Source of the DNA: Puniceicoccaceae bacterium
GTDB lineage: Bacteria > Verrucomicrobiota > Verrucomicrobiia > Opitutales > Coraliomargaritaceae
Length of the DNA stretch: 35,288 nt
NCBI GenBank assembly: GCA_902587165.1
Contig: CACIKF010000012.1
Span: 1-35,288, forward strand
Reading direction: 5' to 3'
Made by a program: the position numbers and the translations under genes. Shown here piece by piece: positions 1 to 8,762 of the stretch (within the stretch, counting starts at the first letter, position 1; each line of letters opens with the position of its first letter). Below the pieces are notes generated by a model. The model was not told where the DNA came from, made no database searches, and saw nothing but the letters and a program-made list of their open reading frames with translations.

Positions 1-1
1 T

Positions 2-772
2 GGCCTGAAGTATGGCCTCACTCACAACTATACGGGTTATCCCATGGTGAAACAAGCGCGGGAGATGGTGCAAAGCAGTGAACTCGGCAAAATCCGTAAG
101 GTCGTAGTCGAATACCCGCAAGGTTGGTTGGCCACTCCTTTAGAAAAAGAAGACCAAAAACAAGCCGCATGGCGCACCGATCCAAAACGGTCCGGCGCAG
201 CTGGCTGCATGGGCGATATCGGCACACACGCCGAAAATCTAGCCGAATACCTGACAGGCTTAAAAATTAAAGAACTCGCCGCTGACCTCACCGCCTTCGT
301 CGATGGGCGCCTCCTCGATGACGACGGTAACGTCCTCCTCCGCTTCGAAGGGGGAGCTAAGGGGATTCTCTATGCCTCGCAGATCTCAGTGGGCGAAGAA
401 AACTCGCTCAACATACGTATCTACGGTGAGAAAGGCGGCCTCGAGTGGCATCAGATGGAACCGAACACCCTCCTCGTCCACCGCCTCGATCATCCCACTC
501 AGATCTACCGCACAGGCAATGGCTACCTTGGCGAAAGCGCAAGCGCGCACAGCCGTATCCCAGCGGGGCATCCAGAAGGCTACCTGGAAGCCTTTGCCAA
601 TATCTATCGAAACTTCGCCGCAGATATTGCGGCAGAACTCAGCGGCGAACCCGCGCCTAGCTATGCCAAAGATTACCCCACAATCAAAGACGGCGTCCGC
701 GGCATGGCATTCATCGAAGCAGTTGTGAAAAGTAGTCAAAACAACGCCGCTTGGACGGAGCTTGAGCTTTAG
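2..772 (+). CDS. Gfo/Idh/MocA-family oxidoreductase, 3' part
   Basis: The reading frame is open from base 2, so the start codon and most of the N-terminal Rossmann (NAD(P)-binding) domain lie outside the window. About 256 residues are visible. The first ones read GLKYGLTHNYTGYPMVKQAR, which matches the region just after the nucleotide-binding domain of the family. The GDIGTHAENLAEYL segment carries the conserved Asp and His of the active site, followed by the alpha/beta substrate-binding domain. Such enzymes oxidise or reduce sugars, inositols or sugar derivatives with NAD(P). The isomerase/epimerase gene begins 27 bp downstream on the same strand and a second family member follows, so a sugar-catabolic operon is likely. 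An internal ATG at base 44 is not the true start. The substrate cannot be told from sequence. Confidence 0.9.
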   Translation, partial: GLKYGLTHNYTGYPMVKQAREMVQSSELGKIRKVVVEYPQGWLATPLEKEDQKQAAWRTDPKRSGAAGCMGDIGTHAENLAEYLTGLKIKELAADLTAFVDGRLLDDDGNVLLRFEGGAKGILYASQISVGEENSLNIRIYGEKGGLEWHQMEPNTLLVHRLDHPTQIYRTGNGYLGESASAHSRIPAGHPEGYLEAFANIYRNFAADIAAELSGEPAPSYAKDYPTIKDGVRGMAFIEAVVKSSQNNAAWTELEL

Positions 773-799
773 TAGGGAGTTAAACCCGCCCAGTTTAAT

Positions 800-1573
800 A
801 TGTCCCTACCACAAATCTCTGTTCAACTCTACTCTCTGCGTGACGCCCTCGAAGCCGACTTCGAAGGCACGATACGTAAACTTGCCGCCATCGGCTACCC
901 TTGCGTGGAGCCAGCTGGCTTACATGGCTGCAAGCCTGCCGAAGTCGCCAAACTCTTGATCGATTTGAATCTAACTGCGCCCAGCGCGCACTGCGAACTC
1001 CCTCTCGGCGATGCAAAAAACGAGATCATCGAGACCGCCCTCGAGCTAGGGCATCGCTATTTAATTACAGGCGTCCCTCCCGGCGGGCAGGATGACTACA
1101 CCAGCACTGATCAAGTCAAAGCGATCGCCGAACAGTATTGTATTGCGAGCGATAATGTCGCCTCTCACGGCCTCCAAGTTGGCTACCATAACCACGATTG
1201 GGACCTGGCGCAATTCGAAGCTCAGCCCGCTTATCACACCTTTCTCGCACACACACCAGAGAGCGTTCTCTTTGAAGCCGACCTCTTCTGGATTGCCCGT
1301 GCCGGAATCGACCCAGTGGGATTTTTGCATGAGATCGGCCCTCGGGGTAAAGTCCTCCATTTCAAAGACGGACACATCACTGACCACTCCATAGAAATCC
1401 CCTTCTTACCTGCTGGCCAAGGCGAGGTCGATCTAATCGCCGCCGCTAAAGCAGCCAACTATGCCGAATACATTGCAGTCGAACTCGACGACTACGACGG
1501 CGATATGCTCAACGCGGTTGAGCAAAGCTATCTTTACCTCTCGGTAAATAAGATCGCTGGCGGCAAAAAATGA
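800..1573 (+). CDS. Sugar phosphate isomerase/epimerase (xylose isomerase-like TIM barrel)
   Basis: The 257-residue protein starts MSLPQISVQLYSLRDALEAD, the usual opening of AP endonuclease-2/xylose-isomerase-like TIM barrels (IolE/IolI/hydroxypyruvate-isomerase superfamily). Metal-site-type residues are visible: YHNHDWD near residue 130, FEADLFWIARAG near 158, LHFKDGH near 185 and AVELDDYDGD near 226. These supply the Glu/Asp/His set that binds a divalent metal in the family. The protein is cytoplasmic with no signal peptide. It lies between two Gfo/Idh/MocA dehydrogenases and its stop overlaps the start of the next gene by 4 bp (ATGA), so translation is probably coupled. Likely role: isomerisation or epimerisation of a keto-sugar or inositol derivative made by the adjacent dehydrogenases. 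Exact substrate unknown. Confidence 0.88.
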   Translation: MSLPQISVQLYSLRDALEADFEGTIRKLAAIGYPCVEPAGLHGCKPAEVAKLLIDLNLTAPSAHCELPLGDAKNEIIETALELGHRYLITGVPPGGQDDYTSTDQVKAIAEQYCIASDNVASHGLQVGYHNHDWDLAQFEAQPAYHTFLAHTPESVLFEADLFWIARAGIDPVGFLHEIGPRGKVLHFKDGHITDHSIEIPFLPAGQGEVDLIAAAKAANYAEYIAVELDDYDGDMLNAVEQSYLYLSVNKIAGGKK

Positions 1574-2685
1574 GTTCACCTGAAGATCGGATCGGCGTCG
1601 GCATCATCGGATGCGGCAAAATCTCTCAAGCCTACTTTGACGGTGCAAAAACTTTCGATGTGCTCAAGATCCTTGCCTGTGCCGACCTCAACGAAGCCAC
1701 CGCTCATGCCAAAGCTGAAGAAAACGGCTGCGAGGCAATGACCATCGCCGGGCTACTGGCACATCCCGAGATCCAGCTCGTTATTAACCTCACGATCCCC
1801 GCTGCCCACGCTGCGGTAAGCCGCGACATTCTTAAAGCAGGCAAACACGCTTACTGCGAAAAGCCACTCACAGTGCAGCTCGAAGATGCCCAAGATTTAC
1901 TGGTTCTGGCAAAATCTAAGGGCCTGCTCATCGGTTGCGCACCCGACACCTTCTTTGGAGCCGGTATCCAGACCTGCCGAGAAATCGTCGACTCTGGTGA
2001 GGTCGGTACTATCACTAGCGGGACCGCCTTTATGCTCTGCGCTGGCCCCGAATCCTGGCATCCGAACCCTGGATTCTATTATCTTTTGGGCGGTGGCCCT
2101 GTCTTTGACATGGCACCCTACTATTTGACCGCGCTCGTTAATCTGATTGGTCCGATCAAACGTGTCTGCGCCATGACTACAAAGGCGCATGAGAGTCGCA
2201 TCGCTAGCTCTCCAGAGTGCGACGGCGAAGTCCTCCCAGTCGAAGTCAACACCCATGCATCCGGCACCCTCGAATTTCACAGCGGTGCCATTATTACTGC
2301 CGTCTTCTCCTTTGACGTCCATGCCGCCGAGCACAGCCCCATTCAACTCTACGGCACCCAAGGCTCGATTAAGGTGCCCGACCCCAATACCTTCGGTGGT
2401 CCTGTCGAACGCTTGATCGCCAAAGACGAAGCCCGCGAGTGGAAAGAGGTCGAGCTGACGCGCCCCTACTCTGAAAACACACGTAGCATCGGCGTGGCCG
2501 ACATGGCACGCGCTATTCTAAATAAACGCCCGCACCGAGCTAGTGGCGCACTCGCTTGCCATGTACTCGAAGTCATGCACGCCTTCGACCAGTCCTCCGA
2601 GTCAGGCCGAACGATCGAGATTGAGTGCAGGCCAGAACGACCCGCTGCATTCCCCGCAGGACTAGCTCAAGGCAAACTCGATTAG
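1570..2685 (+). CDS. Gfo/Idh/MocA-family oxidoreductase
   Basis: This is a complete 371-residue dehydrogenase. The N-terminal Rossmann fold shows GVGIIGCGKISQAYFDGA near residues 9-26. AYCEKPLTVQLEDA near residue 102 contains the family EKP motif, whose Lys is catalytic or cofactor-contacting. The second half is the substrate-binding domain, with GGGPVFDMAPYYLTALVNLIGP near residue 183 in the place of the usual GG-DxG-H segment. His is replaced by Tyr-Tyr around the active-site position, so the substrate may be unusual. The ATG overlaps the upstream isomerase stop by 4 bp. No terminator-like hairpin is clear downstream. Likely role: NAD(P)-dependent oxidation or reduction of a sugar or cyclitol in the same pathway as its neighbours. 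Confidence 0.88.
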   Translation: MSSPEDRIGVGIIGCGKISQAYFDGAKTFDVLKILACADLNEATAHAKAEENGCEAMTIAGLLAHPEIQLVINLTIPAAHAAVSRDILKAGKHAYCEKPLTVQLEDAQDLLVLAKSKGLLIGCAPDTFFGAGIQTCREIVDSGEVGTITSGTAFMLCAGPESWHPNPGFYYLLGGGPVFDMAPYYLTALVNLIGPIKRVCAMTTKAHESRIASSPECDGEVLPVEVNTHASGTLEFHSGAIITAVFSFDVHAAEHSPIQLYGTQGSIKVPDPNTFGGPVERLIAKDEAREWKEVELTRPYSENTRSIGVADMARAILNKRPHRASGALACHVLEVMHAFDQSSESGRTIEIECRPERPAAFPAGLAQGKLD

Positions 2686-2757
2686 ATCCGTTCATCGGCT
2701 CTAAAGTATTGGAAGGGGCAATCTTGACAAGCTCCGGGCACTGGCGAATCTGACTGT

Positions 2758-3240
2758 ATGCGTTTTCTAATCACCGCTATCATCTGCTCGCTTTGTGCGG
2801 GCTGTGCGTCGACACCCAAGCAAGCGGTGACTTCAATCGAAATTAAGGAGATCAAGCCACGCTATTTCGAGACAGAGCAGTTTAAACGCATCAGCGAATA
2901 TATGACAGGCAAAGAGCATGTCGGTGAGCGCCTCATCTTGCGCACACAGCCCGAACATCGCGCGGGCTATTACTTTATTCTCGTCCTCGACGAAGATGTG
3001 CGCCGCTTACCCATTGGCACTATCGTGGTCGGCGAGTTTTACACCCCGAAGTCATTAGGAAAGCAAACACACGAGTTTACATTGCCTAGCCAAAGAGCCA
3101 GCACAGACGAGATTCATATCGGATTAACCGGTGAAGATTGGCCAAAAAAAGGCGGCGTCCCGGCTGCCTGGCGCTTCACGATCAAAGATGCCAACGGGGC
3201 CGTGCTCGGTGAAAAACAAAGTTATCTCTGGAGTCTGTAG
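2758..3240 (+). CDS. Small predicted lipoprotein, function unknown
   Basis: The protein has 160 residues. It opens MRFLITAIICSLCAGCASTP, a short signal peptide ending in a lipobox-like LCAGC, so Cys16 would be lipidated and the protein tethered to a membrane on the periplasmic side. The rest is a compact soluble domain with alternating hydrophobic residues (YYFILVLDEDVRRLP, IVVGEFYTP, WRFTIKDANGAVLGE), consistent with a beta-sandwich. I do not recognise the family. It stands 72 bp downstream of the dehydrogenase, with a TTGACA hexamer at 2724-2729 that could be a -35 box. The glycosylase gene starts 4 bp after its stop, so the two are probably co-transcribed. Confidence 0.75.
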   Translation: MRFLITAIICSLCAGCASTPKQAVTSIEIKEIKPRYFETEQFKRISEYMTGKEHVGERLILRTQPEHRAGYYFILVLDEDVRRLPIGTIVVGEFYTPKSLGKQTHEFTLPSQRASTDEIHIGLTGEDWPKKGGVPAAWRFTIKDANGAVLGEKQSYLWSL

Positions 3241-3244
3241 AGGC

Positions 3245-4123
3245 ATGCCCAAGCCCTACGGCGCATGGAAAGTCTGGGAAGATGCCCCCACATTTACAGC
3301 GATTTCATTCGCTGAAACAATTGACGGGGGACAAGCCTTCCGCTGGCAAAAAATAGAAAACTTTTACGAAGGGCGCTGGGATAAAAATGCGGTTCGACTA
3401 AGATATGAGAATGAGCAAATCGAGTTTGCCATCCCGCTGGGCACTGATCCAGAAGCTGCCAAGCAAAATCTAGCGAGCTACTTTGCCTGCGACGTCGATT
3501 TTACCCGACTTGCAGATACGCTGCCATGGCGTAACGATCCAGTGCTAAATACTGCGATCCAGCATTTTAGCGGTCTACGTATTTTGCGCCAACCCTTTGC
3601 CGAAACACTCTTTTGCTTTCTCTGCTCGTCGACGAAACAAATCCCGCAGATCAAAGCGATCTGTGAAGCCGTCGCGCTCGATATGGGCGAAGCTTTGGCC
3701 GATGGCAGTACCGCGCTCCCAAGGTGGAAAGCCATCGCCGAGGCTGGCGAAACCCGTCTCCGCGCTGCCAAACTCGGTTACCGCGCTCGTTATATTTACC
3801 AGACCGCGCGCTTCTTGGCAGAACGACCGGGCTGGCTCGAAAGCACCGAAGCCGCCCCAACAAAAGAAGCTCGCGCGCGCCTCTTAGAGCTACCGGGTGT
3901 TGGCAGAAAAATTGCCGACTGCACGCTCCTCTTCGGCGCAGGTCGCCTTGAGGCTTTCCCCATAGATACCTGGGTCGAAAAAATACTCACCCACAGTTAC
4001 CAACTAGAAGGCTGGAAACTAGCACAACTCCAGGATTTCGCACGCATCCATTTTGGCAATAGCTCTGGCTACGCGCAACAATATCTTTTCGCGGCGGCAA
4101 GAGCTGGATTAATTAGCTCCTAG
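3245..4123 (+). CDS. 8-oxoguanine DNA glycosylase/AP lyase, OGG1 type
   Basis: This 292-residue base-excision repair enzyme removes 8-oxoguanine. The longer frame opening at 3131 overlaps the lipoprotein gene, so I take the ATG at 3245. The N-terminal half ([12 protein letters not shown] near residue 20) corresponds to the OGG1 N-terminal domain. The helix-hairpin-helix reads [14 protein letters not shown] and is followed by [11 protein letters not shown]. The catalytic Lys falls at residue 222 and the catalytic Asp at 241, the same 19-residue spacing as Lys249/Asp268 in human OGG1. The [19 protein letters not shown] segment also matches OGG1. The 3' end overlaps the convergent psd gene by 11 bp. 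Eukaryote-like OGG1 is less common in bacteria than MutM. Confidence 0.9.
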   Translation: MPKPYGAWKVWEDAPTFTAISFAETIDGGQAFRWQKIENFYEGRWDKNAVRLRYENEQIEFAIPLGTDPEAAKQNLASYFACDVDFTRLADTLPWRNDPVLNTAIQHFSGLRILRQPFAETLFCFLCSSTKQIPQIKAICEAVALDMGEALADGSTALPRWKAIAEAGETRLRAAKLGYRARYIYQTARFLAERPGWLESTEAAPTKEARARLLELPGVGRKIADCTLLFGAGRLEAFPIDTWVEKILTHSYQLEGWKLAQLQDFARIHFGNSSGYAQQYLFAAARAGLISS

Positions 4124-5030
4124 AGGAGTGTCCGCAAGGCTCACCCATCTTCGCATAGACCTCGCGACCGGCAGCCGCCTGCTCCAGCAAATCAGCATCT
4201 AGCTGGATCGCGCCATTTTGATAAATAGTCGTCACGCAGGAACCGCCAAAAGAAAAGTAGCCCTTGGGTGCTCCCTTCACGACGGCGCCCTCTTTATAGG
4301 TAGAATGCATCCCACCAACACAGGTCGCACCGACTTCCATCACGATGACTTTACCAAAATTTGGGGAGTCCACCACTGTCCGCGCGCGACGGTTCTCCCA
4401 AAAAATCGAAAGCTGGCGCCGCAATGCCAGTGGACTGACCGAGCGCAAGCTACCGTCAAGTGTTTGCACCGAACCCGCTTGGCCAGAGACGGGGAAATGA
4501 TAGCGATGATAGTCCACTGGGCAAAGTCGCGAGATTATGATGGAGCCACCAACAAATTCTTTAGCCAAGTCAGCGTCACCAATAAACTTCGCCAGATCAA
4601 AGGACTGCCCTTTAATGTAAAATTGATCCGCCACATCTACGTTCTCGATCGCCAGGTGCCGACCATCGGCGGGAAAGACCGCAACGCTTGGATCCGCATC
4701 GACAGGCCGCGCCTCAGGCTTCAAACGGCGATAGAAAAACTCATTAAATGTCGCATAAGTCTCTACCGGGTCAGCAAACTCAGCAGGATCGACACCGTAG
4801 TTGTCAATGAAGGCCTGCACCCTCTCGCGGCTCTTAGGCTGATCCATCCGCCAGCCATACCAGCGTGAAAACCATAAACGCTTTACTGCCACCGCTACAC
4901 TCAAGCGACCAAGCGGATTACCATATGCCCAGCGCAAAAAGCCCTCGCCATAAATCTCCTCAATCGCTACCTGCCCGGTGGAGCGATCATAGAATTCGAT
5001 AGGGGCGTTTGCTTGCGTGGAATCTGTCAT
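4113..5030 (-). CDS. psd: Phosphatidylserine decarboxylase proenzyme
   Basis: The protein (305 residues) decarboxylates phosphatidylserine to phosphatidylethanolamine at the inner membrane. It has the conserved [15 protein letters not shown] (residues ~94-108), [17 protein letters not shown] in the middle and a C-terminal self-cleavage site FGGS in place of the classical LGST. Cleavage would fall between Gly263 and Ser264, giving a pyruvoyl-carrying alpha chain of about 42 residues. The length and the FGGS site fit the longer psd type found outside Enterobacteria. The end overlaps the OGG1-type gene on the other strand by 11 bp. Two crcB genes lie just upstream on the same strand. Confidence 0.93.
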   Translation of the reverse strand: MTDSTQANAPIEFYDRSTGQVAIEEIYGEGFLRWAYGNPLGRLSVAVAVKRLWFSRWYGWRMDQPKSRERVQAFIDNYGVDPAEFADPVETYATFNEFFYRRLKPEARPVDADPSVAVFPADGRHLAIENVDVADQFYIKGQSFDLAKFIGDADLAKEFVGGSIIISRLCPVDYHRYHFPVSGQAGSVQTLDGSLRSVSPLALRRQLSIFWENRRARTVVDSPNFGKVIVMEVGATCVGGMHSTYKEGAVVKGAPKGYFSFGGSCVTTIYQNGAIQLDADLLEQAAAGREVYAKMGEPCGHSSRS

Positions 5031-5041
5031 AGACTTAAAGT

Positions 5042-5434
5042 TTATGTATTATTATGCCCATGCATGGCGAGCGAAAGCCCAAACCAAACCGCTAGCATGC
5101 CAAAGGCAATACTGCCCGCGGCATAGGCACCTGCTAGTGTGCCCTCACCCGCGCGCACCAGATCAAGGACTTGCCAACTAAAGGTCGAAAAAGTGGTGTA
5201 GCCCCCGCAGAAACCTGTGATCCAGAAATGCCACCTGCAGGATCTAGGCGAGAAGGCACCGTCATTGGCCCAGACTCCGGCCAAGTAGCCGATCACTAAG
5301 GAGCCACTCACATTAATCAAAAAGGTCGAGACGGGGAATGCGGCCAGACCAACATTAAGCGCCAATAAATCTAGCAAATAGCGCAAGCAGCCACCTAATC
5401 CGCTACCGAGCCCAAGCCAAAGAAGCTGCCTCAT
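5042..5434 (-). CDS. crcB: CrcB/Fluc fluoride channel, second copy
   Basis: Fluc channels export fluoride ions through the inner membrane. I place the start at the ATG at 5434, inside a longer open frame, because it overlaps the stop of the upstream crcB by 4 bp (ATGA), has GGAGGGG just upstream, and gives the typical N terminus [19 protein letters not shown]. The resulting 130 residues fit the family. Four hydrophobic segments and the signature [13 protein letters not shown] (pore Phe/Thr/Ser residues) are present. Together with its neighbour it could form a heterodimer, as known for paired fluc genes, in contrast to single-gene dual-topology homodimers. Confidence 0.92.
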   Translation of the reverse strand: MRQLLWLGLGSGLGGCLRYLLDLLALNVGLAAFPVSTFLINVSGSLVIGYLAGVWANDGAFSPRSCRWHFWITGFCGGYTTFSTFSWQVLDLVRAGEGTLAGAYAAGSIAFGMLAVWFGLSLAMHGHNNT

Positions 5435-5880
5435 TGGGTAAGCCCCTCCCCTATGGAATAGCCACTGAACACACAAAAGACACAGAGCAGCACACTACCC
5501 AGAATGTTAGCGAGCGCTTTACCCCAGGCCTGTTTAGAAATGAGCGAAAAAGTCTGAAGACTGAAAGTCGAAAAGGTCGTCAACCCGCCACAAAAACCAA
5601 GCGCAGAAAATGCGTAGGCACCATTAGAGGATAGCCAAAGCTCTTTTGCTACGAAGCCACTACCTAAAAAAAAGCCCAATAAAAAACTGCCGACCGCATT
5701 GACGACCAAGGTGCCCCATGGAAAACCTTCGCCGAAGAATTTGGCGATCAATAGTGTCCCCAGATAACGGAACACCCCACCGAGGGCACATCCTATGAAT
5801 GTGAGTAGAATAAGCACGACTCTTGCTTGGCGTGTAAGTAGCCTGCTGTAAAGCCTACCATTTTTGCGACCAGAGTCCAT
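5431..5880 (-). CDS. crcB: CrcB/Fluc fluoride channel, first copy
   Basis: This 149-residue membrane protein shows GCALGGVFRYLG near the N terminus, VNAVGSFLLGFFLG in the second helix region and the signature GFCGGLTTFSTFSLQ, all typical of Fluc. The N terminus (MDSGRKNGRLYSRLLTRQAR) is longer and more basic than usual. A GTG 21 codons downstream could be the true start, but its ribosome-binding site is poor. It is the first gene of a two-gene unit with the second crcB, overlapping by 4 bp. The divergent small basic protein gene lies upstream. No fluoride-riboswitch consensus could be recognised in the upstream region. Confidence 0.9.
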   Translation of the reverse strand: MDSGRKNGRLYSRLLTRQARVVLILLTFIGCALGGVFRYLGTLLIAKFFGEGFPWGTLVVNAVGSFLLGFFLGSGFVAKELWLSSNGAYAFSALGFCGGLTTFSTFSLQTFSLISKQAWGKALANILGSVLLCVFCVFSGYSIGEGLTQ

Positions 5881-6018
5881 CCAATGCGAATCCTTTAGAA
5901 ATCAATTTTGATGCGCTCGTAGCTTCAAAGCCCCTTAAAAATAAGCCGATTAAACCTTGATCTTTGAAGAATGCCCCCATTTATTGCCCTGCTTTCACTT
6001 TTAACAAGGAGTCCCATT

Positions 6019-6177
6019 ATGTCACAACACAACAGTTTTAAAGCTTCCGGCGGCGGAGGTAAAAAGAATCGCACCGTCCTTAAACGCTTCGAGCGTGTCG
6101 ACCTGCTCCGCAAGCGCGGTGAATGGGAAGATGGTAACCGAGTGATCGGTCTTAAAAAGACCAAGCCGGAAGAATAA
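6019..6177 (+). CDS. Small basic protein (PVC-type)
   Basis: The 52-residue protein reads MSQHNSFKASGGGGKKNRTV at its N terminus and continues with KRFERVDLLRKRGEW. It is strongly basic, with a Gly-rich stretch near the N terminus. From memory it matches the short conserved 'small basic protein' family of Verrucomicrobia, Chlamydiae and relatives, thought to be ribosome- or RNA-associated but without an established role. The start is the ATG at 6019, preceded by AAGGAG at a good distance. An upstream ATG at 5971 in the same frame lacks such a site. A strong terminator follows 24 bp after the stop, so it is a single-gene unit. Confidence 0.85.
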   Translation: MSQHNSFKASGGGGKKNRTVLKRFERVDLLRKRGEWEDGNRVIGLKKTKPEE

Positions 6178-6201
6178 GCCGACCAAACAGATTTCATGAA
6201 C

Positions 6202-6231
6202 AAAACCCTCCCTTAAACGAGAGGGTTTTTT
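6202..6231 (+). terminator. Rho-independent terminator after the small basic protein
   Basis: The arms AAACCCTC and GAGGGTTT enclose a 10-nt loop, and the distal arm runs into a T tract (6225-6231). It lies 24 bp after the stop codon of the small basic protein gene. An A-rich 5' flank is also present, so it may act weakly on the other strand. Confidence 0.85.
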
Positions 6232-6355
6232 CGTGGGCTCATTCAGCCAACAAGTAAATCAGGTAGGCAAAGAACCCAATCTAAGAGTATGGCAGAGACT
6301 AGCCGTAAGGTAGAATCAAGCTTGCATTTTTCGAGAGAAGCGTGAGCTTGTGTGC

Positions 6356-6420
6356 GTTCTTTGAAAGAACCTCCGCTACTAGCGGACACAGTTCTTTCCG
6401 TAAATCCTAAAGGAATTTCT
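6356..6420. repeat. Cluster of short inverted repeats upstream of ssrA
   Basis: Two near-adjacent palindromes stand about 50-80 bp before the tmRNA 5' end. GTTCTTTGAAAGAAC (6356-6370) has 7-bp arms around one base. CCGCTACTAGCGG (6373-6385) has 6-bp arms around one base. A second GTTCTTTCCG follows at 6391-6400, and AAATCC/GGAATTT arms at 6402-6418. They may be a regulator-binding region or RNA hairpins in the ssrA leader. I recognise no known operator. Confidence 0.45.
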
Positions 6421-6436
6421 TAAATGTTATTTTTAA

Positions 6437-6789
<353 letters not shown>

Positions 6790-6873
6790 AGTTTTTATGG
6801 GGCTTCAGGGGCTATAGCCAAATTATTGCCCGATTATTGCCCATATTTTGATGGGCGTATTGAAATCATTTAT

Positions 6874-7680
6874 CTACTCCCGCCTTCGCCAAAAAGCATA
6901 TCCGAGGGCGCTTACACCAATTATGAGTGCATAAATCGAAGGTTCGGGTACAGAGCTGACCTCAAAGTTGTCGAATCGAGCTGTGTTTAGTGTGTAATTT
7001 GAATACAGGTTGATATAGTTTTGGCTCGTGTTTGACCAAGAGAACGCCCCAGTCTTGACAATACTATCATTAACGGAGGCTTCGTAATTCACATTAGTAC
7101 CTACATTAAAATCAGAAAAACTATGGAATCTCACTGAGATATTCGCTTCCGAACCTAGATTAATTGTTTGTTGAAAATCCTGTGTTCCCCCAAGAAAAAC
7201 TTTAATCTCAGTTGTACCAGTAGGATCATATCCAATAAAAAAATCTGATGTGAAAGTGCTAGGATTATTAGCAGACCAATTAGTGAGATCGCCCAGTGTA
7301 TTTCCGACCGAAAAGCCACTGAAGCGTGTACCGCCTGTACTTCCTAAATTGATCAAATCCACCGAAACGGTAAATTCGCCTGAATTGTAAATCTGGCTAT
7401 CCGTGAAGTTGTGGTTCATCCAAGCGATTGACCATCCGCCTGCGGCACTAAATTCACCAAGTTGTAATTGATTGCTTACGATCTCTGGAGAGCCTTGGTG
7501 AGAAATCTCATTCCAACTGACGTGGGCCAAACTGCCAGATTTGCCAGTACCATCAGCGTTTAAATTTGTGTTATTAGTTCGATTGAAAGTATCACTTATA
7601 AGCACATTTATACTGCCCTGAGCTGCGCTAGCTAAAGTAAGATAAAATAAAACTAAGTGTGAGAATCTCAAATTATTCAT
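6874..7680 (-). CDS. PEP-CTERM sorting domain protein
   Basis: The protein (268 residues) opens with a signal peptide (MNNLRFSHLVLFYLTLASAAQG). A long beta-rich, Asn/Ser/Thr-rich domain follows, with a laminin-G/concanavalin-like pattern (SDTFNRTNNTNLN, WSIAWMNHNF, ARFDNFEV). The C terminus is a clear PEP-CTERM signal: VPEP, a hydrophobic segment (SIYALIIGVSALGYAFW) and RRRE. In the family, exosortase cuts at this signal and the protein is delivered to the surface or exopolysaccharide matrix. No exosortase gene is in the window, so it must act from elsewhere. The gene is AT-rich relative to flanking core genes and lies just inside the ssrA attachment repeat, consistent with acquisition. Substrate or ligand unknown. 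Confidence 0.88.
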   Translation of the reverse strand: MNNLRFSHLVLFYLTLASAAQGSINVLISDTFNRTNNTNLNADGTGKSGSLAHVSWNEISHQGSPEIVSNQLQLGEFSAAGGWSIAWMNHNFTDSQIYNSGEFTVSVDLINLGSTGGTRFSGFSVGNTLGDLTNWSANNPSTFTSDFFIGYDPTGTTEIKVFLGGTQDFQQTINLGSEANISVRFHSFSDFNVGTNVNYEASVNDSIVKTGAFSWSNTSQNYINLYSNYTLNTARFDNFEVSSVPEPSIYALIIGVSALGYAFWRRRE

Positions 7681-7761
7681 AATAATCTTATGAAAGCACC
7701 AAAAGATTTGGATGATTGATATTTTACTACACGAGCAACGTGCAGAAATATATGCAATATC

Positions 7762-7826
7762 TTTTTCTAAGGCCCTTGATGTATGTACACACCATCAAGA
7801 GACCAGCCAAGCGAACCCCCGCCCCA
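7762..7826. repeat. Dispersed ~63-bp repeat, copy 1
   Basis: This stretch recurs at 10178-10240. It includes CTTGATG and CATCAAG arms, able to form a hairpin, then a highly conserved AGAGACCAGCCAAGCGAACC and a C-rich tail. Copy 1 sits in the 160-bp gap between the two minus-strand PEP-CTERM genes. The block shared between the two copies is nearly identical, with changes confined to the hairpin-loop region. It has no coding sense and is not an IS I recognise. Confidence 0.8.
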
Positions 7827-7840
7827 GCAAATAGGAAGCA

Positions 7841-8485
7841 TTAACGCCTACAAAGAGTTACAAGCCCAAGGGCTAGACCTCCGAGTAGTAGGGCGTAGCT
7901 GGATGGTTCGGGGACAATAACCAATTCAATCAATGTAGTCCTCAAGTTTGGTTCGGCGGTTTCAAACTCGTTCGTGTATCTACCAATATTAAAATTATGA
8001 AAAGATGCGTTTGCGGAGTAATCTGATAAATCAATAACTGCAGTTCCACTGATTTGATAATCAGCACCAACTTGCAGAGACGTTGCGTCAACACCTTCTT
8101 CAGCCTTGAGCCTGAAATCATCATTAAAACTTAGTTCGTCGGGACCAGTATCACCGAGAGTGTCATCGTCAATCATGACACCCACAATCTTAAAATCCTC
8201 GCCCACATCCTGCTGCACTACAACTTCGCCTATCAAAGGTATTGTCCAGGCTTCATTGGGGTATCCATTATTGTCGATACCCGTAACAAAATCACCACTC
8301 CAACCTGTCCTACCACGAATTAAGGAGCCTCGATAAGCTCGCTCCCAGGTTCCTCCTCCGCTAAATTCGAGCTTTATCAGATTTGGTGCATTTCCTAAAT
8401 CAACTGGAGATATATAAATGGTCATACCATTTGAAGGACCTACTAAGAGGGTAATAAAAGCAATTAGCAAAAAGGTAGATTTCAT
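7841..8485 (-). CDS. PEP-CTERM sorting domain protein
   Basis: I take the start at 8485, where MKSTFLLIAFITLLVGPSNG gives a normal signal peptide. The open frame extends 42 codons upstream, but that part (with CCTYVGWGRKN) is not signal-like. The mature part (about 170 residues) is beta-rich and acidic, with GGTWERAYRGSLIRGRTGWSG and IGEVVVQQDVGEDFKIVGVM. The end shows the sorting signal VPEPSSYALLLGGLALGLVTLCRR: PEP motif, hydrophobic helix and basic tail. It is probably exported and exosortase-processed. It is the second such protein in the 3.6-kb segment between the two ssrA-derived repeats. Function of the mature domain is unknown. No obvious Shine-Dalgarno sequence precedes the chosen start. 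Confidence 0.85.
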   Translation of the reverse strand: MKSTFLLIAFITLLVGPSNGMTIYISPVDLGNAPNLIKLEFSGGGTWERAYRGSLIRGRTGWSGDFVTGIDNNGYPNEAWTIPLIGEVVVQQDVGEDFKIVGVMIDDDTLGDTGPDELSFNDDFRLKAEEGVDATSLQVGADYQISGTAVIDLSDYSANASFHNFNIGRYTNEFETAEPNLRTTLIELVIVPEPSSYALLLGGLALGLVTLCRR

Positions 8486-8762
8486 ACCAATTCGGTAAGC
8501 ATCACTAGTAAATCTAGCAACCTTAAACCCATCGAGGCTGTAATTTTTTCGACCCCACCCAACGTATGTACAACATCCAGCAGCATCCATCAAAATACCC
8601 CGTCCTTGCACAAGGATTCTGACCTAGGAGTCCCTACAAGCCCTTTGCGTTTCTATTTAGGGGAGTGGAAAGGGAACAGTTTAGGTAAGCGTACGGAGAG
8701 AAATAGGTACGATTATTTCATCTCGTTGATTGAAATATAAATAGTTAGCTATCTATTGTAAG

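Noticed and set aside
4218-4868. 216-residue plus-strand frame antisense to psd
   Set aside because: The minus-strand psd has all family motifs; this frame is its shadow.
5881-6018. Fluoride riboswitch upstream of the crcB pair
   Set aside because: I looked for the GGCGATGG-like core and pseudoknot arms on the minus strand and did not see them.
6356-6370. LexA (SOS) box upstream of ssrA
   Set aside because: The GTTC and GAAC arms are 7 bases apart, not the 4 expected for the Verrucomicrobia-type motif.
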